Made by a program: the position numbers and the translations under genes
Source of the DNA: Psococerastis gibbosa
Lineage: Eukaryota > Arthropoda > Insecta > Psocodea > Psocidae
Assembly (NCBI GenBank): GCA_963971405.1
Contig: OZ020488.1
Span: 21,409,089 to 21,473,088, forward strand
Reading direction: 5' to 3'
DNA: 64,000 nt
In this document: piece by piece, positions 1-11,429 of the stretch
Position numbering within the stretch: the first letter of the stretch is position 1
How the letters are laid out: each line of letters begins with the position of its first letter
The notes under the pieces: model-generated
Databases searched by the model: none
Seen by the model: the letters and a program-made list of their open reading frames with translations, nothing else
What the model was told of the DNA's origin: nothing

Positions 1-114
1 GTCAAGTATTCAATGCTCGTTGAGGTGTTCTTGTCTCGTCACCCATTTGCTGACATTGCTGACAATAGTTTCTTGAATTTACTGCGACAATTAGCCGCAA
101 TTTTATTATTTTAA
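1..114 (+). CDS. Possible partial exon running in from the window edge
   Basis: A frame open from base 1 to a TAA at 112 reads VKYSMLVEVFLSRHPFADIA and continues for 37 residues. The composition is more protein-like than the AT-rich surroundings, but I recognise no family and cannot see the upstream exon. It may be chance. Confidence 0.2.
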   Translation, partial: VKYSMLVEVFLSRHPFADIADNSFLNLLRQLAAILLF

Positions 115-319
115 AATTGAATAATATTAAAAAACGCACCTGATGTAGCTTACCTGGTCAATTTCCAGAGAATGATTACAACTCAAAATTGTATTGGGGA
201 CAGCTAGCGACCAATAAACCATTGGAAAACATTTTTACCATGCACAGATTTTATTTCATCACTTTCAGTTCTTTTAGAACCTGTTAAATACTAGACCTAC
301 ACCCTGCTTAATTTCTCTA

Positions 320-520
320 CTTTTTTCGCGCCTTATCCCCTACGGGAGGTCGGCGATAAGGCATTGGCGCTTCCACAATCCTCTATCTAGGGCGTCTTGG
401 TGAGGAGTGTCAGTTGATCCATCTCTGTCTAGACTTTCCTCGGGAGACGGCAGCGTCGCCTTCGGTCTTCCTCATCGCCTGTTTCCTGGGACCAAAATCT
501 CCTCAACTCTTTTCCGAAAA
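320..520 (-). mobile_element. LINE 3' end, C-terminal coding remnant
   Basis: On the minus strand the sequence encodes DALDRGLWKRQC followed by a short tail and stop. An ALDR..W...C peptide just before the stop is typical of the extreme C-terminus of non-LTR retrotransposon reverse transcriptases. The downstream (lower-coordinate) part is GC-rich with a small hairpin around the GGATAAGGCG segment. It is 5'-truncated, with an upstream stop in the same frame. Confidence 0.5.
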
Positions 521-529
521 TAACGTACC

Positions 530-2190
530 ACACGGTCCACACATGCGTACATACACAATATGTTTACAGGGAAAGGCCTAAGCAATGTTTTGCCAATCTA
601 GTTAATTAAGAAAAATATATACTGTAGATGGTAGCTAACAACAATAATACAATACTATAATATGATTGTATTGTAGTTTATTTGTCGGTTGTTTGCCAAA
701 CCTTTCTTTTCGTAGGAGACCAGATTTGGCTGGAAGTTGGATTGTATCGCAGAAGCTTCACCTAATATATCTATAAGATAGATAAGATAAAAATGTTATT
801 TCTATTTACCGCCAATCAATTTTTTAGTCGCGCTCTATTTCCGCATATTATAATCTATCCCTGCATTATCCAGAAACTGAATAACGATCAGTCCTTTATC
901 CCATACAAATTTGATATCGTTATCGTTGCTTTTAGCCTATACGACGAAAGATCTGATCTTACTGAATTCAAGCCGACCTAAATATTCGACCACGAGATTG
1001 AACATGTAACATAATATAAAATAATCACTCCTTCCAAGCATATAATGGACTTTAGTCTCAGTCAAAACCTTCTCAGACAGGTTTTATGTTGACTGTACAT
1101 ATTTGAAAGCCTCAGTCATGTGTACAAAATTAGAAGCGAAGGGGCAATAGGTATGGCGGCACACAAAAATATCATGTACTAATGTGCTCAAGTCAGATTA
1201 GGCTGGCAAGTTTTTTAAACTATTTAATTTAATTTCTAATATGGAAAATATGAAAATATTGATGACATAATTATTATTATATATGTAATAGGTAATTATC
1301 ATAAATAGACATGAAATAGTGTCATCTTACGAAATTAATTAAAACTTTACCCAGACCCTCACGTATCAAGCCCCTGGGACTTCCGGGAGAGTTTTTACAG
1401 TAAATCTATTTCGCGGATTATATACGCACTTTTACTTTTAAACAAATAATAATAATTTTGGTTACTGTCAATGTCACATCTCACTTAACATGCCAAATGT
1501 GTAACAATGGTACTAATAAAACTATATACAAAACATACAGTGTATGGGTCTAGTAATTAATTCTAAAAGAACTGAAAGTGGGCTCAAATAAAATTTCCAA
1601 CGATTCATATGTTTATTATAATTTAAAAGTCGCGAAAATAAATTCTAAATTATTAAGTTTTAGTGTTAGATAAAACAAGCGTAATTTAAATTTCCTTTTT
1701 AACATTGTCTAATGCAAGAACTATATCCAACGACTTCTTTACATCATAAGGAAAAATACACACGAGGAAAATTCAGTAGAGTTTGTTATACGAGGGGTAT
1801 TAGTTCCGAGATGAATACAAATGACACTCTAAGGGGTGGAAATGAGGGTATATTGCGTCATAGACACTTTTGCAAATGTGAGAAAGCTCATAAGGGATGA
1901 ACTCAGTTAATAAAACAAGAAGCAAACGAGCGACATCTCTACATGATCCCGCGCAACTATACGGTAATATCAAATGGTTATGTCCAATCCCGTTTTTCCT
2001 CGGTTTCTATGTAATGCTTTTAGCATAGCGACTCAGCGAGTAACGATTTGGTCTTAAAAATTTAGTTAGCTTCAACGATTTCACTGTTGTACTGGACTGT
2101 ATCTACGATATGTGTCAGAAACTCACAAAAAGCACAAAATTCATTAATAGGTTGTACTTCATTAAATATTATTTGCAATATTGCCTACCG
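530..2190. other. No gene recognised
   Basis: AT-rich sequence with short chance ORFs (793-981, 1712-1900) that have no recognisable motifs or splice borders. I see no repeat family shared with the rest of the window. Confidence 0.5.
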
Positions 2191-2191
2191 C

Positions 2192-2511
2192 TAGGGATGT
2201 AAGCGGGACGAGACAGTGGTTTTCGCTGCGGGACGGGACAAGGGGCGAGACAGCGGTTTTCGCTCCGGGACGGGACAATTGGGGTGAGACAGTGGTTTGA
2301 ATTAGAATTGATTTTATTTTGGAATTTATGTGCACCTGCTAATGACGAATCCAAATTTTATTAATGTATTTGCAGAAGATATAATAACTACTCTCAGATG
2401 CGGGGCACCGGTTTTTGCTGCGGGACAGGGAACGGGATGGGACGAGCGAAAATAAGCTGGACGCGGGATGGAAACGTTAATTCCCGTACCGTCGTCCCGC
2501 GTGCATCTCTA
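2192..2511. mobile_element. hAT-like MITE with GGGAC-rich ends
   Basis: The ends TAGGGATGTAAGCGGGAC and GTCCCGCGTGCATCTCTA form imperfect inverted repeats. Several diverged copies of a GACAGTGGTTTTCGCTGCGG-type unit repeat inside. Both flanks carry TACCG next to the element, but with a one-base shift relative to a clean 8-bp duplication. No transposase. Confidence 0.55.
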
Positions 2512-2589
2512 TTACCGGGTACCACCTTGTATAATCCTTCCAGTGCCAGTCAAATCTGGAAATTGAAGTCGGTTGTTACCTTCAAGGCG

Positions 2590-2735
2590 GACCTCGTATC
2601 CGTACTTGGTTAAGTCATACTTTCGCATGTTTCATTGCGTCAATGGTAAGCTTGTCTCAGCTTGTCCATTATCGCTTGTAACCGGTGTAGGTTGACATCG
2701 AGAACGTTTACCAAATTCATACGGAAACACTACAA
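2590..2735 (-). repeat. Repeat K, one half (split by element D)
   Basis: Read on the minus strand this matches 34380-34500 and 39475-39610 (shared GTCAACCTACACCGGTTACA and ACTTAACCAAGTAC). The other half of the same copy lies at 3608-3695, beyond the D element. Confidence 0.6.
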
Positions 2736-3607
2736 ACAACTGGTCCGAGTTTACTCGAACATTCTTTCCAATTTATCTAAATTAGTAGATAGAGAAAATG
2801 AGTAATTTCATGGTAAATAATTTTCCTATGCTTACATTTCCGATATCTCGGGGGGGGGGGGGGGGGGGGAGGGGGTTTGTCCACCTGACGTCACTGGAGG
2901 TGAGGTAAATTCTAGACAGGTCAGACCAACACATTACACACAGCATTAATGGCAGGGCACGCAATGCATTTGAGCGTGAATTTTCCATCATTTTTTCAAA
3001 AAAAACATTGTTTTGTACAAAAACAAATACTTTTCTGGGAAAGCAACCTGTCCGGTTTCGTTACTCAATTTAACACCTAAAACATACCTGAAAGTAGAAA
3101 TCATCGATAGAAAGGTTTCGCAGAAAAATTATTTTTTAGTCATTTTTCATGAAAATTTAGTTATTTTTATTTTTTTACCCCCAGAAGCAAACTATCAAGG
3201 GGCAAGCGACCCCCCGCATTTTATCAACATTAATAACAATATGTGAATTTAAAAGAAATCGTTGGATCCGTTTTTGGGAAATCATATTTTTAGATGTTTT
3301 TTTTGGAGTTTTTTGAGAATAAAACCCCCCCAAATTGAGTTAGCCCCAAATTAAAAAAATGGTCCCGAGGTATGATTTTTGTATACCTACAGCCAAATTT
3401 AATCAAAATCGACCGAGTAGTTTGCCCGGAAATCGACGGACATACATACAGACAGACAGAGAGACAGACATACAGACAGACAGAGCGACAGACAGACATT
3501 TTGTAAAAACCTGGGACCTCAAAACGTGTAAATCCGTTGAAATCTCGGAATCGAAAATTTCGACCATCACAAAGCTTTCCTTATACTACATATAAATTGG
3601 TAAGCAC
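2736..3607 (-). mobile_element. Element D, full-length copy inserted in repeat K
   Basis: About 870 bp shared with copies at 6.9, 39.7, 46.4 and, in part, 31.3 and 59.9 kb. It has short inverted repeats near the ends (TTTCCAATTTAT and ATAAATTGG), an internal GACA microsatellite (about 3440-3500) and a poly-G/C tract (2851-2869). Non-autonomous; no coding capacity. The matching empty sites at 34.3 and 39.4 kb show it as a true insertion. Confidence 0.75.
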
Positions 3608-3695
3608 TAATGTCTGAAATCCATGGGGTCGTTGGCATTGGACAAGGGACCTATGGACCACTATAAGTAGGCCTGGGTTCAATAAAACGTCCTTC
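3608..3695 (-). repeat. Repeat K, second half
   Basis: The reverse complement matches 34285-34340 (GTCGTTGGCATTGGAC, then TAAGTAGGYCTGGG). Together with 2590-2735 it is one K copy split by element D. Confidence 0.6.
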
Positions 3696-3699
3696 AATT

Positions 3700-4790
3700 T
3701 CTAACTAACTAGTATCTTCAAGGTGACAGTGCTATTACCCACAATACATCACTCTGACCACATTCAAGCTACTGTACGATACTGTAGAGCTACATTGTGA
3801 TTGTGTAGTTATTGTTGTGAAAAGGTTTACCTGGGGATTAGTGATGGTATATAATGGAAGGGGAGTACTGTCCATAAAATTTGCTATTTTAAAACTGTAA
3901 ACAAAGAGCAACATATATTGACATAAATAATGCTAATGTCACCCGTTAAAGCCGATAATCTGTTAAATCTTCTTTTAGTGTCATATTTCATTTATAATCC
4001 GTTTTCTTGTGCATCGTTTCCTTCTAATGGTTTGATAATCAACTTCTATATGTTACAAGTAAAGACGATTAAACTGAATTTAATATGGATTTTATTTTAA
4101 ATATCATGGTCTTGGATGTTTTAACTTGAATGTTAGTCATAAATCGTAATACGTGCATTGTCTAGAGATGTAACCTAGGATGGGTCCCACGCAGTAGCCC
4201 CATGCCTTTTTCGTGTTCGCATTTTGGGGTAGGGTAGGGGGGGGGGGGGTTGGGGTTGGGTACCCACCCCCCTAGCTACGGCCTTGCTACACGGCAATAT
4301 AGAACAAGTATTCCTTACCGAAACTTTTCAATTGATCGTGAAATCCTACCTACAGACAACTATACACCTAAGTCTAAACCAAGGACCAATATGGTAACCA
4401 AATAAAAATATCAGCAACAAATCTGGTTTCTGATTGGAAATTTCGGTTGAGTACCTTAAAATAAAATATTGCATATTTATAATCCAGGTAGGGAAGTAGG
4501 TAAGTACTATTTAATCAATTAAATGATCATTGAGTTGGTTACTCGATACTTCTCAGAGGTGGCAATACAAAATTTTCAGTGCCCAAAATTCGGTCCTATG
4601 GAAAATAAAGACAATTTTCTTTCTTTCTTATCTTCATTCTTCTAAGTGTGAATGGGCCATGCACGGGGCAGACATAGCACCCTCCACCTCAGATTCCTCC
4701 TAAGTAAGGATTGATTTCTTTTTAAAGTTTTTTTATCTTTTTAGTATCAGGTAAACTGCTATTGAGCATTCAGATAATGAATGAATCTTT
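3700..4790. other. No gene recognised; lone hAT-type end near 4285
   Basis: Mostly AT-rich unique-looking sequence. CCCCCTAGCTACGGCCTTG at 4267-4285, preceded by a poly-G tract, resembles the right end of a hAT element (compare 12070-12085), but I found no left partner. Confidence 0.4.
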
Positions 4791-4791
4791 G

Positions 4792-5066
4792 CAGTGGTGG
4801 CGCTAGAAATTTTAAGGCGGGGGGGGGGGGGGCATGACTTCTATGAAGGGGGCCAATGAAAAAACAAAACATTTTTCACTGGGAGTAGACTACACCGTAA
4901 TGGAAGTAAGTACGGTACCTAACTTGTTACAAGTTGTGTCGGACGTTTTTGAATTACAATAATTCAATAATAATTTAACAATGTGTAAAATATCTCCAAT
5001 GTGGGGGGGGGCAGAGGGGCCGGATAAATTGTTGGGGGGGCAGGCCCCCCCGTAGCGCCGCCACTG
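4792..5066. mobile_element. hAT MITE, CAGTGGYGGCGCTAG family
   Basis: Ends CAGTGGTGGCGCTAG and GTAGCGCCGCCACTG, with poly-G tracts just inside both ends. It is the same family as 27563-27794 (shared CATGACTTCTAT and AAAAACAAAACATTTTTC). Flanking 8-mers AATCTTTG and CATCAATG match at 5 of 8 positions, so it is an old insertion. No transposase. Confidence 0.75.
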
Positions 5067-5251
5067 CATCAATGCAATATTATTTTAGGAGAAGTATTAG
5101 TTTATATTATAAATAATTTTAGGTTAATAATCGTTATTTAATATCTAATTGTAAAAACTAGGCTTAATATGCCTGCTGAATTCCTATAACTTGCAGGTAG
5201 GTTACCGTAGGTAGCTGAGTGTTTTACAAATAATCAAAGCAACTGCGCAGC

Positions 5252-5503
5252 ATGGCGGAGAAAAAGGAACAAGCCTCGACTGGAAAAAGTGTCGTTTTCC
5301 AACAAGATTCCTTCTTACAGAATGTGACATCACAAATTACACGGAACGGCGTGAGATGGGAAACTCGAGTGTGTAGCCTCTCAGCTAACGGCCCGGGGGT
5401 CAACTTAGGAAAAACAGACGAGCTTGGTCGCTGGCGCCAACCGCAATACCGCCATATTGTTTTCACTTGGAATACCCTTAATGGTTATCCCCGGTCTTGT
5501 TAA
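5252..5503 (+). CDS. CpG-rich patch with a possible first exon
   Basis: Bases 5240-5560 are much richer in CpG than their surroundings. An ATG in the context GCAGCATGGCGG opens 83 codons beginning MAEKKEQASTGKSVVFQQ. I recognise no domain, and there is no obvious donor. It could be a promoter with a first exon, or a degenerate repeat. The opposite strand is also open here (5224-5466), as expected in a GC-rich patch, so openness alone is weak evidence. Confidence 0.25.
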   Translation: MAEKKEQASTGKSVVFQQDSFLQNVTSQITRNGVRWETRVCSLSANGPGVNLGKTDELGRWRQPQYRHIVFTWNTLNGYPRSC

Positions 5504-5772
5504 CTAAGAACCTTTAAGATTCTCCTCGACGGCCCCTGTGTTGAGCTTATCTAAGTCGGTTGTCTGTGTGTCGGCAACAGCTCGAGTTCATGTTCTTCTG
5601 ATACAATTACAGCTTCGAAGGTTTCTCTTGTCCTTTTTTGTCGCGGTCATCCATTTTCGGGATCCATCTATTATAGCTTCGTTAAATTCCCGTGTTCCTA
5701 TAGCCCGATATCGTAATGTTATTCAAGGGTTAAGTAATTTACCTGTTTTGGTGATTATTCGATTGCATATAA

Positions 5773-5904
5773 ATGGAATGGGCTGCATCATTTGAAGATT
5801 TGAAGTCTCTGCCGGCTAAACAAAAGCGATTGACCTCAAGTAAGCCGGCCGAGGGGTACATGTTATTCGGCTTCTTAAAATTATGTTACTGTGTTAGAAG
5901 ATAA
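5773..5904 (+). CDS. Small ORF, possible first exon
   Basis: Forty-three codons beginning MEWAASFEDLKSLPAKQKR, lying 270 bp after the CpG-rich ORF on the same strand. A GTAAG lies inside it at 5839 and could act as a donor after RLTS. No homology recognised. Confidence 0.2.
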   Translation: MEWAASFEDLKSLPAKQKRLTSSKPAEGYMLFGFLKLCYCVRR

Positions 5905-6063
5905 CAAAATAAAAATAATTATAAAGCAAGGTAGCGTATTAACATTCATAATTTATAACCGAGATCAACGTCAATCTGTGAATGCAGTAGTAGAAACTAG
6001 ACTGAAATACATAATTACGATGCATCAATAGAGTGGAATTAGTAAATTTAGCATGGTTAGCGA

Positions 6064-6412
6064 CAGTGGCGTAGCCAGAATTTTTTTGGGGGAGGGTCGA
6101 GTTTTCATAAAGTTTCCCGCTTACGATAGGTAGGTTTTTGAACGGGGTGGTGTTTCATTTGGCGCTACCCCCCCCCCCCCCCCCCCGAGGATTGTTTTTT
6201 TAAAAGATAGGCCTGAAATAGTTTGTCGGCAAAAAATTTTGATTTTGCAGACGATAACATTATTAACAAAACTGGAAAAAAGGGGGACCGGGGTCGCCCC
6301 GGCGATTTTTTAAAAATACTTATCTAAAAAATTTGCTATTTTGGTACATTATGGGGGGGTCCGGACCCCGCTGACCCCCCCCCCCCCCCCCCTCCGCTTG
6401 GCTGCGCCACTG
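6064..6412. mobile_element. hAT MITE with a perfect 8-bp duplication
   Basis: Begins CAGTGGCGTAGCCAG and ends TTGGCTGCGCCACTG, flanked on both sides by GTTAGCGA (6056-6063 and 6413-6420). At 349 bp it is a shortened, inverted relative of the 1174-bp element at 27203-28376: it shares GATAGGCCTGAAATAGTTTG, the CCGGGGT blocks and CTTACGATAGG. Poly-C tracts lie at about 6171 and 6377. No transposase. Confidence 0.92.
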
Positions 6413-6420
6413 GTTAGCGA

Positions 6421-6935
6421 GTTAAAGAAAGTTTCGCTCTAAATAATTGAGACTCTAGTTTTTCAGTACCATACGGTATAATAAGTTAATAAATATTAAC
6501 TAACTCCTATTATGGAGTAATGAAAACCCAAGTCCCAATTTTAGAGTGAAACTCCCTTTAACTTGCGTCGACAGTAATATATGCTGGGATTGCCATATAA
6601 GCATATAATATAATATTTGCGGTCATATTTGCTGTAGGTCCTTTAACGCACATTTAGCCTCAGAATGATTACAGAACTGCTTACGGAAACATGTGTCCCT
6701 TTAGCAGGTTAGCTGCAAAAACGAAACGGTTATGTCAACGGTCAACGGCATTAGCTGGTTTGGGGAAGCACAGGAGTAATTGTTCCGGCGGCCGGTTATT
6801 ACTACCCACAGTGGCCACAGATATTCTGCCATCATTCTATTACTACAATATTTTCCAATGTAAACAAAAACCTAATATGATTAGCTTTTTGGCACTCACT
6901 TAATATTGTAGCCATCAACAATTTTTAATTTAAGC
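6421..6935. other. No gene recognised
   Basis: AT-rich; a 70-codon frame at 6691-6903 has no supporting splice borders or motif. Confidence 0.5.
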
Positions 6936-7735
6936 TTTTTGCTTTCCAATTTATACGTAGCATAAGGAAAGCTTTGTAATGGTCGAAATTTTCGATTCCG
7001 AAATTTCAACGGATTTACACGTTTTGAGGTCCCAGGATCCCAAAAAAGTGGTTTTTACGAAATGTCTGTCTGTCTGTCTGTCTGTGAGTTGTTTTCCGGG
7101 CAGACTACTCGGTCGATTTTAATGAAATTTGGCATGTAGGTTAACAAAAATCATACCTCGGAAACATTTTTTTTTTTTTGGGCTAACTCAATTTTGGGGG
7201 TTTTATTCTCAAAAATCTCCAAAAAAACGTTTAAAAAAATTATTTCTCAAAAACGGCTCCAACGATTTCTTTTAAATTCACATATATTGTAGTCGTTACT
7301 AATGTTAATAAAATGCGGGGGGTCGCTTGCCCCTGGATAGTTTGCTTATGGGGTAAAAAAATAATAATCACTAAATTTTAATGAACAATGACTAAAAAAT
7401 AATTTTTCTAACCTTTCTATCGATGATTTCCACCTTCACGCATGTTTTAGATGTTAAATTGAGAAACGAAACCGGACAGGTTGCTTTCCCAAGAAAATAT
7501 TTGGTTTTGTGCGATACATTAAAAAAAAAAGATAGAAAATTCAGGCTCAAACGCATTGCGTGCCCAGCAATTCCTATCTAGAATTTACCTCACATCCAGT
7601 GACGTCAGGTGAACCCCCCCCCCCCTCGAGATGTCCGAAATTTAACCATAGGAAAATTATTTACCATGAAATTACCTATTTCCTCGATATTCGATAAATT
7701 GGAAAGCATGTTCGAGTAAACTCGGACCGGTTCTT
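6936..7735 (+). mobile_element. Element D copy
   Basis: Starts TTTGCTTTCCAATTTATACG and ends ATAAATTGGAAAGCATG followed by the conserved TTCGAGTAAACTCGGACC. It contains the short (CTGT)n tract, the GGGGTCGCTTGCCCC block and the CGATGATTTC block of the family. Confidence 0.75.
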
Positions 7736-7884
7736 TAAATTTAAATTTATTTTTAAATATTTATTTCTATTTATTTTAAATTAAATTTTAACACCATTAT
7801 GTAATAATATAAATTATACAATTAGTTCGAAATAAAAATAAGCCGCTATTTTCAGAAGCAGAAGTCAATGTTTCGACAATTGGT

Positions 7885-8162
7885 AGGCGGCAATTCCACC
7901 GGCGAATTTACTTCATTTGTGATTTGAGATTTTTTGTTTGTTTTGTTTTAAGGAGACTATTATTTATGTAGATACTTAACTTACCTATTATAAATTAAGT
8001 TATGATATGGTAGCAGACATCATTAATAAGTCTCTACCATATTATAACTTAATTTATAATAGATAAGTTAAGTATCTACATAATAGTCTCCTTAAATAAA
8101 TAAAAAAGGTCTATGACAAAGTCAATTTTTCAAGTAAATTCGCCGGTGGAATGGCCGCCGTA
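7885..8162. mobile_element. Palindromic MITE G (GGCGGCAATTCCACC ends)
   Basis: The termini GGCGGCAATTCCACCGGCG and its near complement at 8140-8159 are long inverted repeats flanked by TA. The inner part is another palindrome: arms of about 65 bp around ATGGTAGCAGACAT, with AAGGAGACTATTATTTATG mirrored at the other end. No ORF. Confidence 0.75.
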
Positions 8163-8181
8163 GGAATATATCGTTTGCCTC

Positions 8182-8352
8182 AAGCGGCTCTTCCACTTGT
8201 CAATATTCCGTCATTTATGCATCAATAATAAGTCTCTACCATATTTTAACTTAATTTATAATTAATTGATAAGTTTAGTCTCATTAAAACAAAAATCTCC
8301 TCAATTATTGATGCACAAATGACGGAATATTGGCAAGTGGAATAGCCGCCTT
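8182..8352. mobile_element. Palindromic MITE H (GGCGGCTCTTCCACT ends)
   Basis: Inverted termini GCGGCTCTTCCACTTGTC...GCAAGTGGAATAGCCGC extend about 45 bp through ATTCCGTCATTTATGCATC. The middle repeats one half of MITE G's centre (AAGTCTCTACCATATT, AACTTAATTTATAAT). It lies 20 bp from G. Confidence 0.7.
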
Positions 8353-8359
8353 GGCAATT

Positions 8360-8950
8360 GGTTGAATCAAAATCGGAATAATTACAAGAGGAAAGCATAT
8401 TTATTTATAGTAAGACTATATGCGCTTCTGGTGGAACAGAGATCTCGATAAGTTGCACATACAAGCATAAAATGGAATGGGTGACATAAATCTGACGGAG
8501 ATAGTATCACAGACACCTTAAGCCGTGCCACAGGGTCACCGCGGGTCGCACTCTGTTCTTTTCTTTTGCTTTCTACAATTTTATTGTTGCGAACCGGTAA
8601 CAGGTATTGGAGTTGGACCTATATAAAATTGTACTGGTACACTGCAAGATCCTCTTGAGGCATTCAATTGTTTATGGCTTCTCAGTTCTCACACTGCCTC
8701 TCTGCAACTGCATTTAAAGTTATTTGGCCGCTTAAATACCGTGCGGCATTGTGCTGTACGAACATACCCATTATACTTCCGTACCGTTCACCGTTACCAT
8801 CAGGGCCATTTCCTTAGAAATATTGCTGTTGACCCGGTTGGTAGTTGGTACAGACATTGTCACGTCATTTTCTTTTCCCTTATTATTATTATTTTAGTCT
8901 AAAACCACGCACCTGCCAAAAAGGAACGTGGCACCAATCTAGTAGTAGTA
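8360..8950. other. No gene recognised
   Basis: Mixed-composition sequence without family matches in this window. Confidence 0.4.
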
Positions 8951-8954
8951 TGGT

Positions 8955-9190
8955 TCGACACAGTCCCAGGCCACGGTGTGGGCCCATAGGACTCCAATGG
9001 ACCTCCTGATTATAGTGGATTACGAACCACTTGGGAAACACAGTGAAGTCACACGATTAGTTCGGAGGTGACCAGGACAAGTCCTACCATGTTTCCCTAC
9101 CGGCACTGTGCACACGACCAATTTATCTGCAGCTTTCAACCTGCTCTGGTCCGCTGGATTCAACTTGGTATGGCGGCCGGCTGGCACCAA
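8955..9190 (-). repeat. 5S rRNA-like SINE (family C), minus strand
   Basis: The reverse complement begins at about 9183 with GCCGGCCGCCATACCAAGTTG, close to the 5' end of animal 5S rRNA (GCCNACGNCCATACCA..TTGAAT). It continues with the family body (CTGGTCACCTCCGAACTAATC, TTTCCCAAGTGGTTC) shared with 9.8, 54.1 and 61.4 kb. Confidence 0.55.
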
Positions 9191-9790
9191 TCTAAGATAA
9201 ATAGTTTCAACAAAAGCATGTCGAATAGTGCAAATGTGAGGCTACAGCGTTATATTGAGCTATTCAACAATATTAAAAGATTAAATTTCCCTTAGAAGAA
9301 AGCCAAGTACTTAACTCGTATGAAGAGGAGAGTTAATCAAACAGAAGCAGTGACACAAGTCGCGTTTAATTAGTATTTTTATGGCTCATAACAACTGCCC
9401 CCGTAAAGGCGTCCCGGCACTTGGAAGTATCCTTTAACAGCCAGTATAATGATATAAAAAGTAGAATAATCCGTATTTGAATTTATTAACCAAAATGGCT
9501 CCCACAATGAGTCAAACGTGACTGTCCCGGTTGAACAAGAGTTGTATTGCAGGAGAGATGGTAGGGCCTACATTCGAATTCGGCAAAAATATTTTTTTGA
9601 ATTCTATATTACCACGTTTCCAATGACTGGACATTGAAAAAACGTATACAGATATCCAAAAAAAACTGAGGAAGATTCAAATTAAGAAAAGGAGTAGGCT
9701 GTTTCCTTATGGATAAGAGTAAAAAGCTGAAAAATGGTAGAGTTATTTAAAAAAAAAAATAATATGATAACCTCTTCGACTTCTTCAGTA
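9190..9790. other. No gene recognised
   Basis: AT-rich, no repeat of the window identified. Confidence 0.4.
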
Positions 9791-9792
9791 AC

Positions 9793-10130
9793 TAGCCAAC
9801 GGCCATGCCAAGTTGAATCCACCAGAGCAGCGCATGATCAAACCGGCAGCAAACTTGGTAAGGTGCACAGCGTCGGCTGGGCAACATGGTGGCACATGAT
9901 ATAGCGCGGAGACTGGCTGTCAGTGCGTATCGAGTCCTGGTCATCTTTGAACCAATCGTGTGAATTTACTATGTTCCCAATTGGTTCGGAATCCACTGTA
10001 ATCAGGAGGTCCACCCTGTCAGTCAACATTCTCTTCTCCCCCGCCGGGAGCCTCTAGTTAAGAAACATACATCCCCCCCCCACCCCCTCCTCCCTCCAGG
10101 CTGACAGGGTTGCTTCTTGCAACAACTTCT
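9793..10130 (+). repeat. 5S rRNA-like SINE (family C)
   Basis: Starts GCCAACGGCCATGCCAAGTTG and has CAGCGTCGG further in, both like 5S rRNA. The 3' body is shared with the other three copies. It carries TTGGTTCGGAATCC, a B-box-like motif, in the body, and ends near GGCTGACAGGGTTGCTT, which also ends the 61.4-kb copy. Confidence 0.6.
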
Positions 10131-10139
10131 TCATTTATC

Positions 10140-10880
10140 TAAGTACCCAGAGCCCCCTTTTACTCCTCGAAGCAAAAATATCGTATACAGAACTGCGTAA
10201 AGCTGGTATTTGTATCTACTGAAGGTACATACAGTATGTTCGTATCTATTTAATAGCATACATAGAAACAGTATGGTGACGTGGTGATTAACCTAACTAT
10301 TTAATGTCGAAACGTTACCATTCCCCAGCAGCTAATTAAAGTTCAATTGAAACATTCGCTAAATTTTAACAACAACTATAAAACAAAGCAGTGTAATAAA
10401 CTAATTCAAGTCATTTCACATAGTCCTGCCAGTTTATGACATGAACATAACCTAAAACCAATGGTTCGCGACACCCCACGCTATATAAATTGAAGATGGT
10501 AATTTGATGGGAAATGAACGGCATTGGCAAAGCTCTGGAGCAAACATGGCTATCCCCAGAAAGTAATAAAAAGCCAAGGCATAAAAGACAGAGCTTTTCT
10601 AGTTAAACATGGACTTAGGGCCACGTGCCTTCCGTAAATACCAATCATACGCTCTCCTTAAATCGATATTTTTATGACTGTCAAAGTTTCTTTGAGTGAG
10701 TTAGCTTTGTTATTAGATAGGGCGAGTCAGGTTAGGGAGGACTATTTAATTAATAAATGGCCAATCCCTTTCGTCACATTGAAGAGTATTTGCCGATTTC
10801 GCTATGATTCGTCTAGGGTTATCACTCTGTGAGTCTTCTAGTTAATGTTTATTTTTTCCGAGTTTATGAATGTGATCCAC
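10140..10880. other. No gene recognised
   Basis: Unique-looking AT-rich sequence; no coding evidence. Confidence 0.4.
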
Positions 10881-10889
10881 AAAACCCTG

Positions 10890-11010
10890 GATCCTCCCAG
10901 CCATCGATGCCAATAAATTCCAGCCATAGTCCCTAATCTCGCAGTATATTTGTATTGTATATTTTATTTTATTTTTCAATAAAGACTTTATTATAATTAT
11001 TATTATTACA
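10890..11010 (+). repeat. LINE/SINE 3' tail
   Basis: TTTTTCAATAAAGACTTTATT followed by a simple AT tail. The same tail appears reversed at 44200-44275, and a shorter version ends SINE family A, suggesting a shared LINE partner. Confidence 0.35.
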
Positions 11011-11254
11011 TTGATATGTTACTGGTACACATTCACTTTATTGAATAATAATTGCATTAATAGGCTGTAAGGTAAAAAAGGGGGGGGGGGCATTGATTAT
11101 AATTATTTCCTATCTGCAGGCTATGGTTAGTCGTTCGCGGGGTTGCCTAATGTAATTTTATATCAGAAGAAAGCTCTTTGTCATTTGGCAATTGTCAAGG
11201 GGGCGGAGCTTAGTATTAACACTTGTCAGAAAACTGATTGAATGTACTGTAAAT

Positions 11255-11426
11255 CAGGGACGGATCCTTGGGGGGGCGGTCGCCCCCCCCCCCCCCGAGA
11301 AAAATAGCTTTATACTAGATAGAATGGACTTTTGAAGGAAATGAAGAGAAATTGTTACTCAAGTAAGGGAAACGCGATATTTTTCAGGTCACCCCCCCCC
11401 GAAAACTTTTTCTGAAACCGTCCCTG
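11255..11426. mobile_element. 172-bp hAT MITE with perfect 8-bp duplication
   Basis: Ends CAGGGACGGATCC and GAAACCGTCCCTG, flanked by CTGTAAAT on both sides (11247-11254, 11427-11434). Same end family as 42744-42918. Poly-G/C tracts inside both ends. Confidence 0.9.
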
Positions 11427-11429
11427 CTG

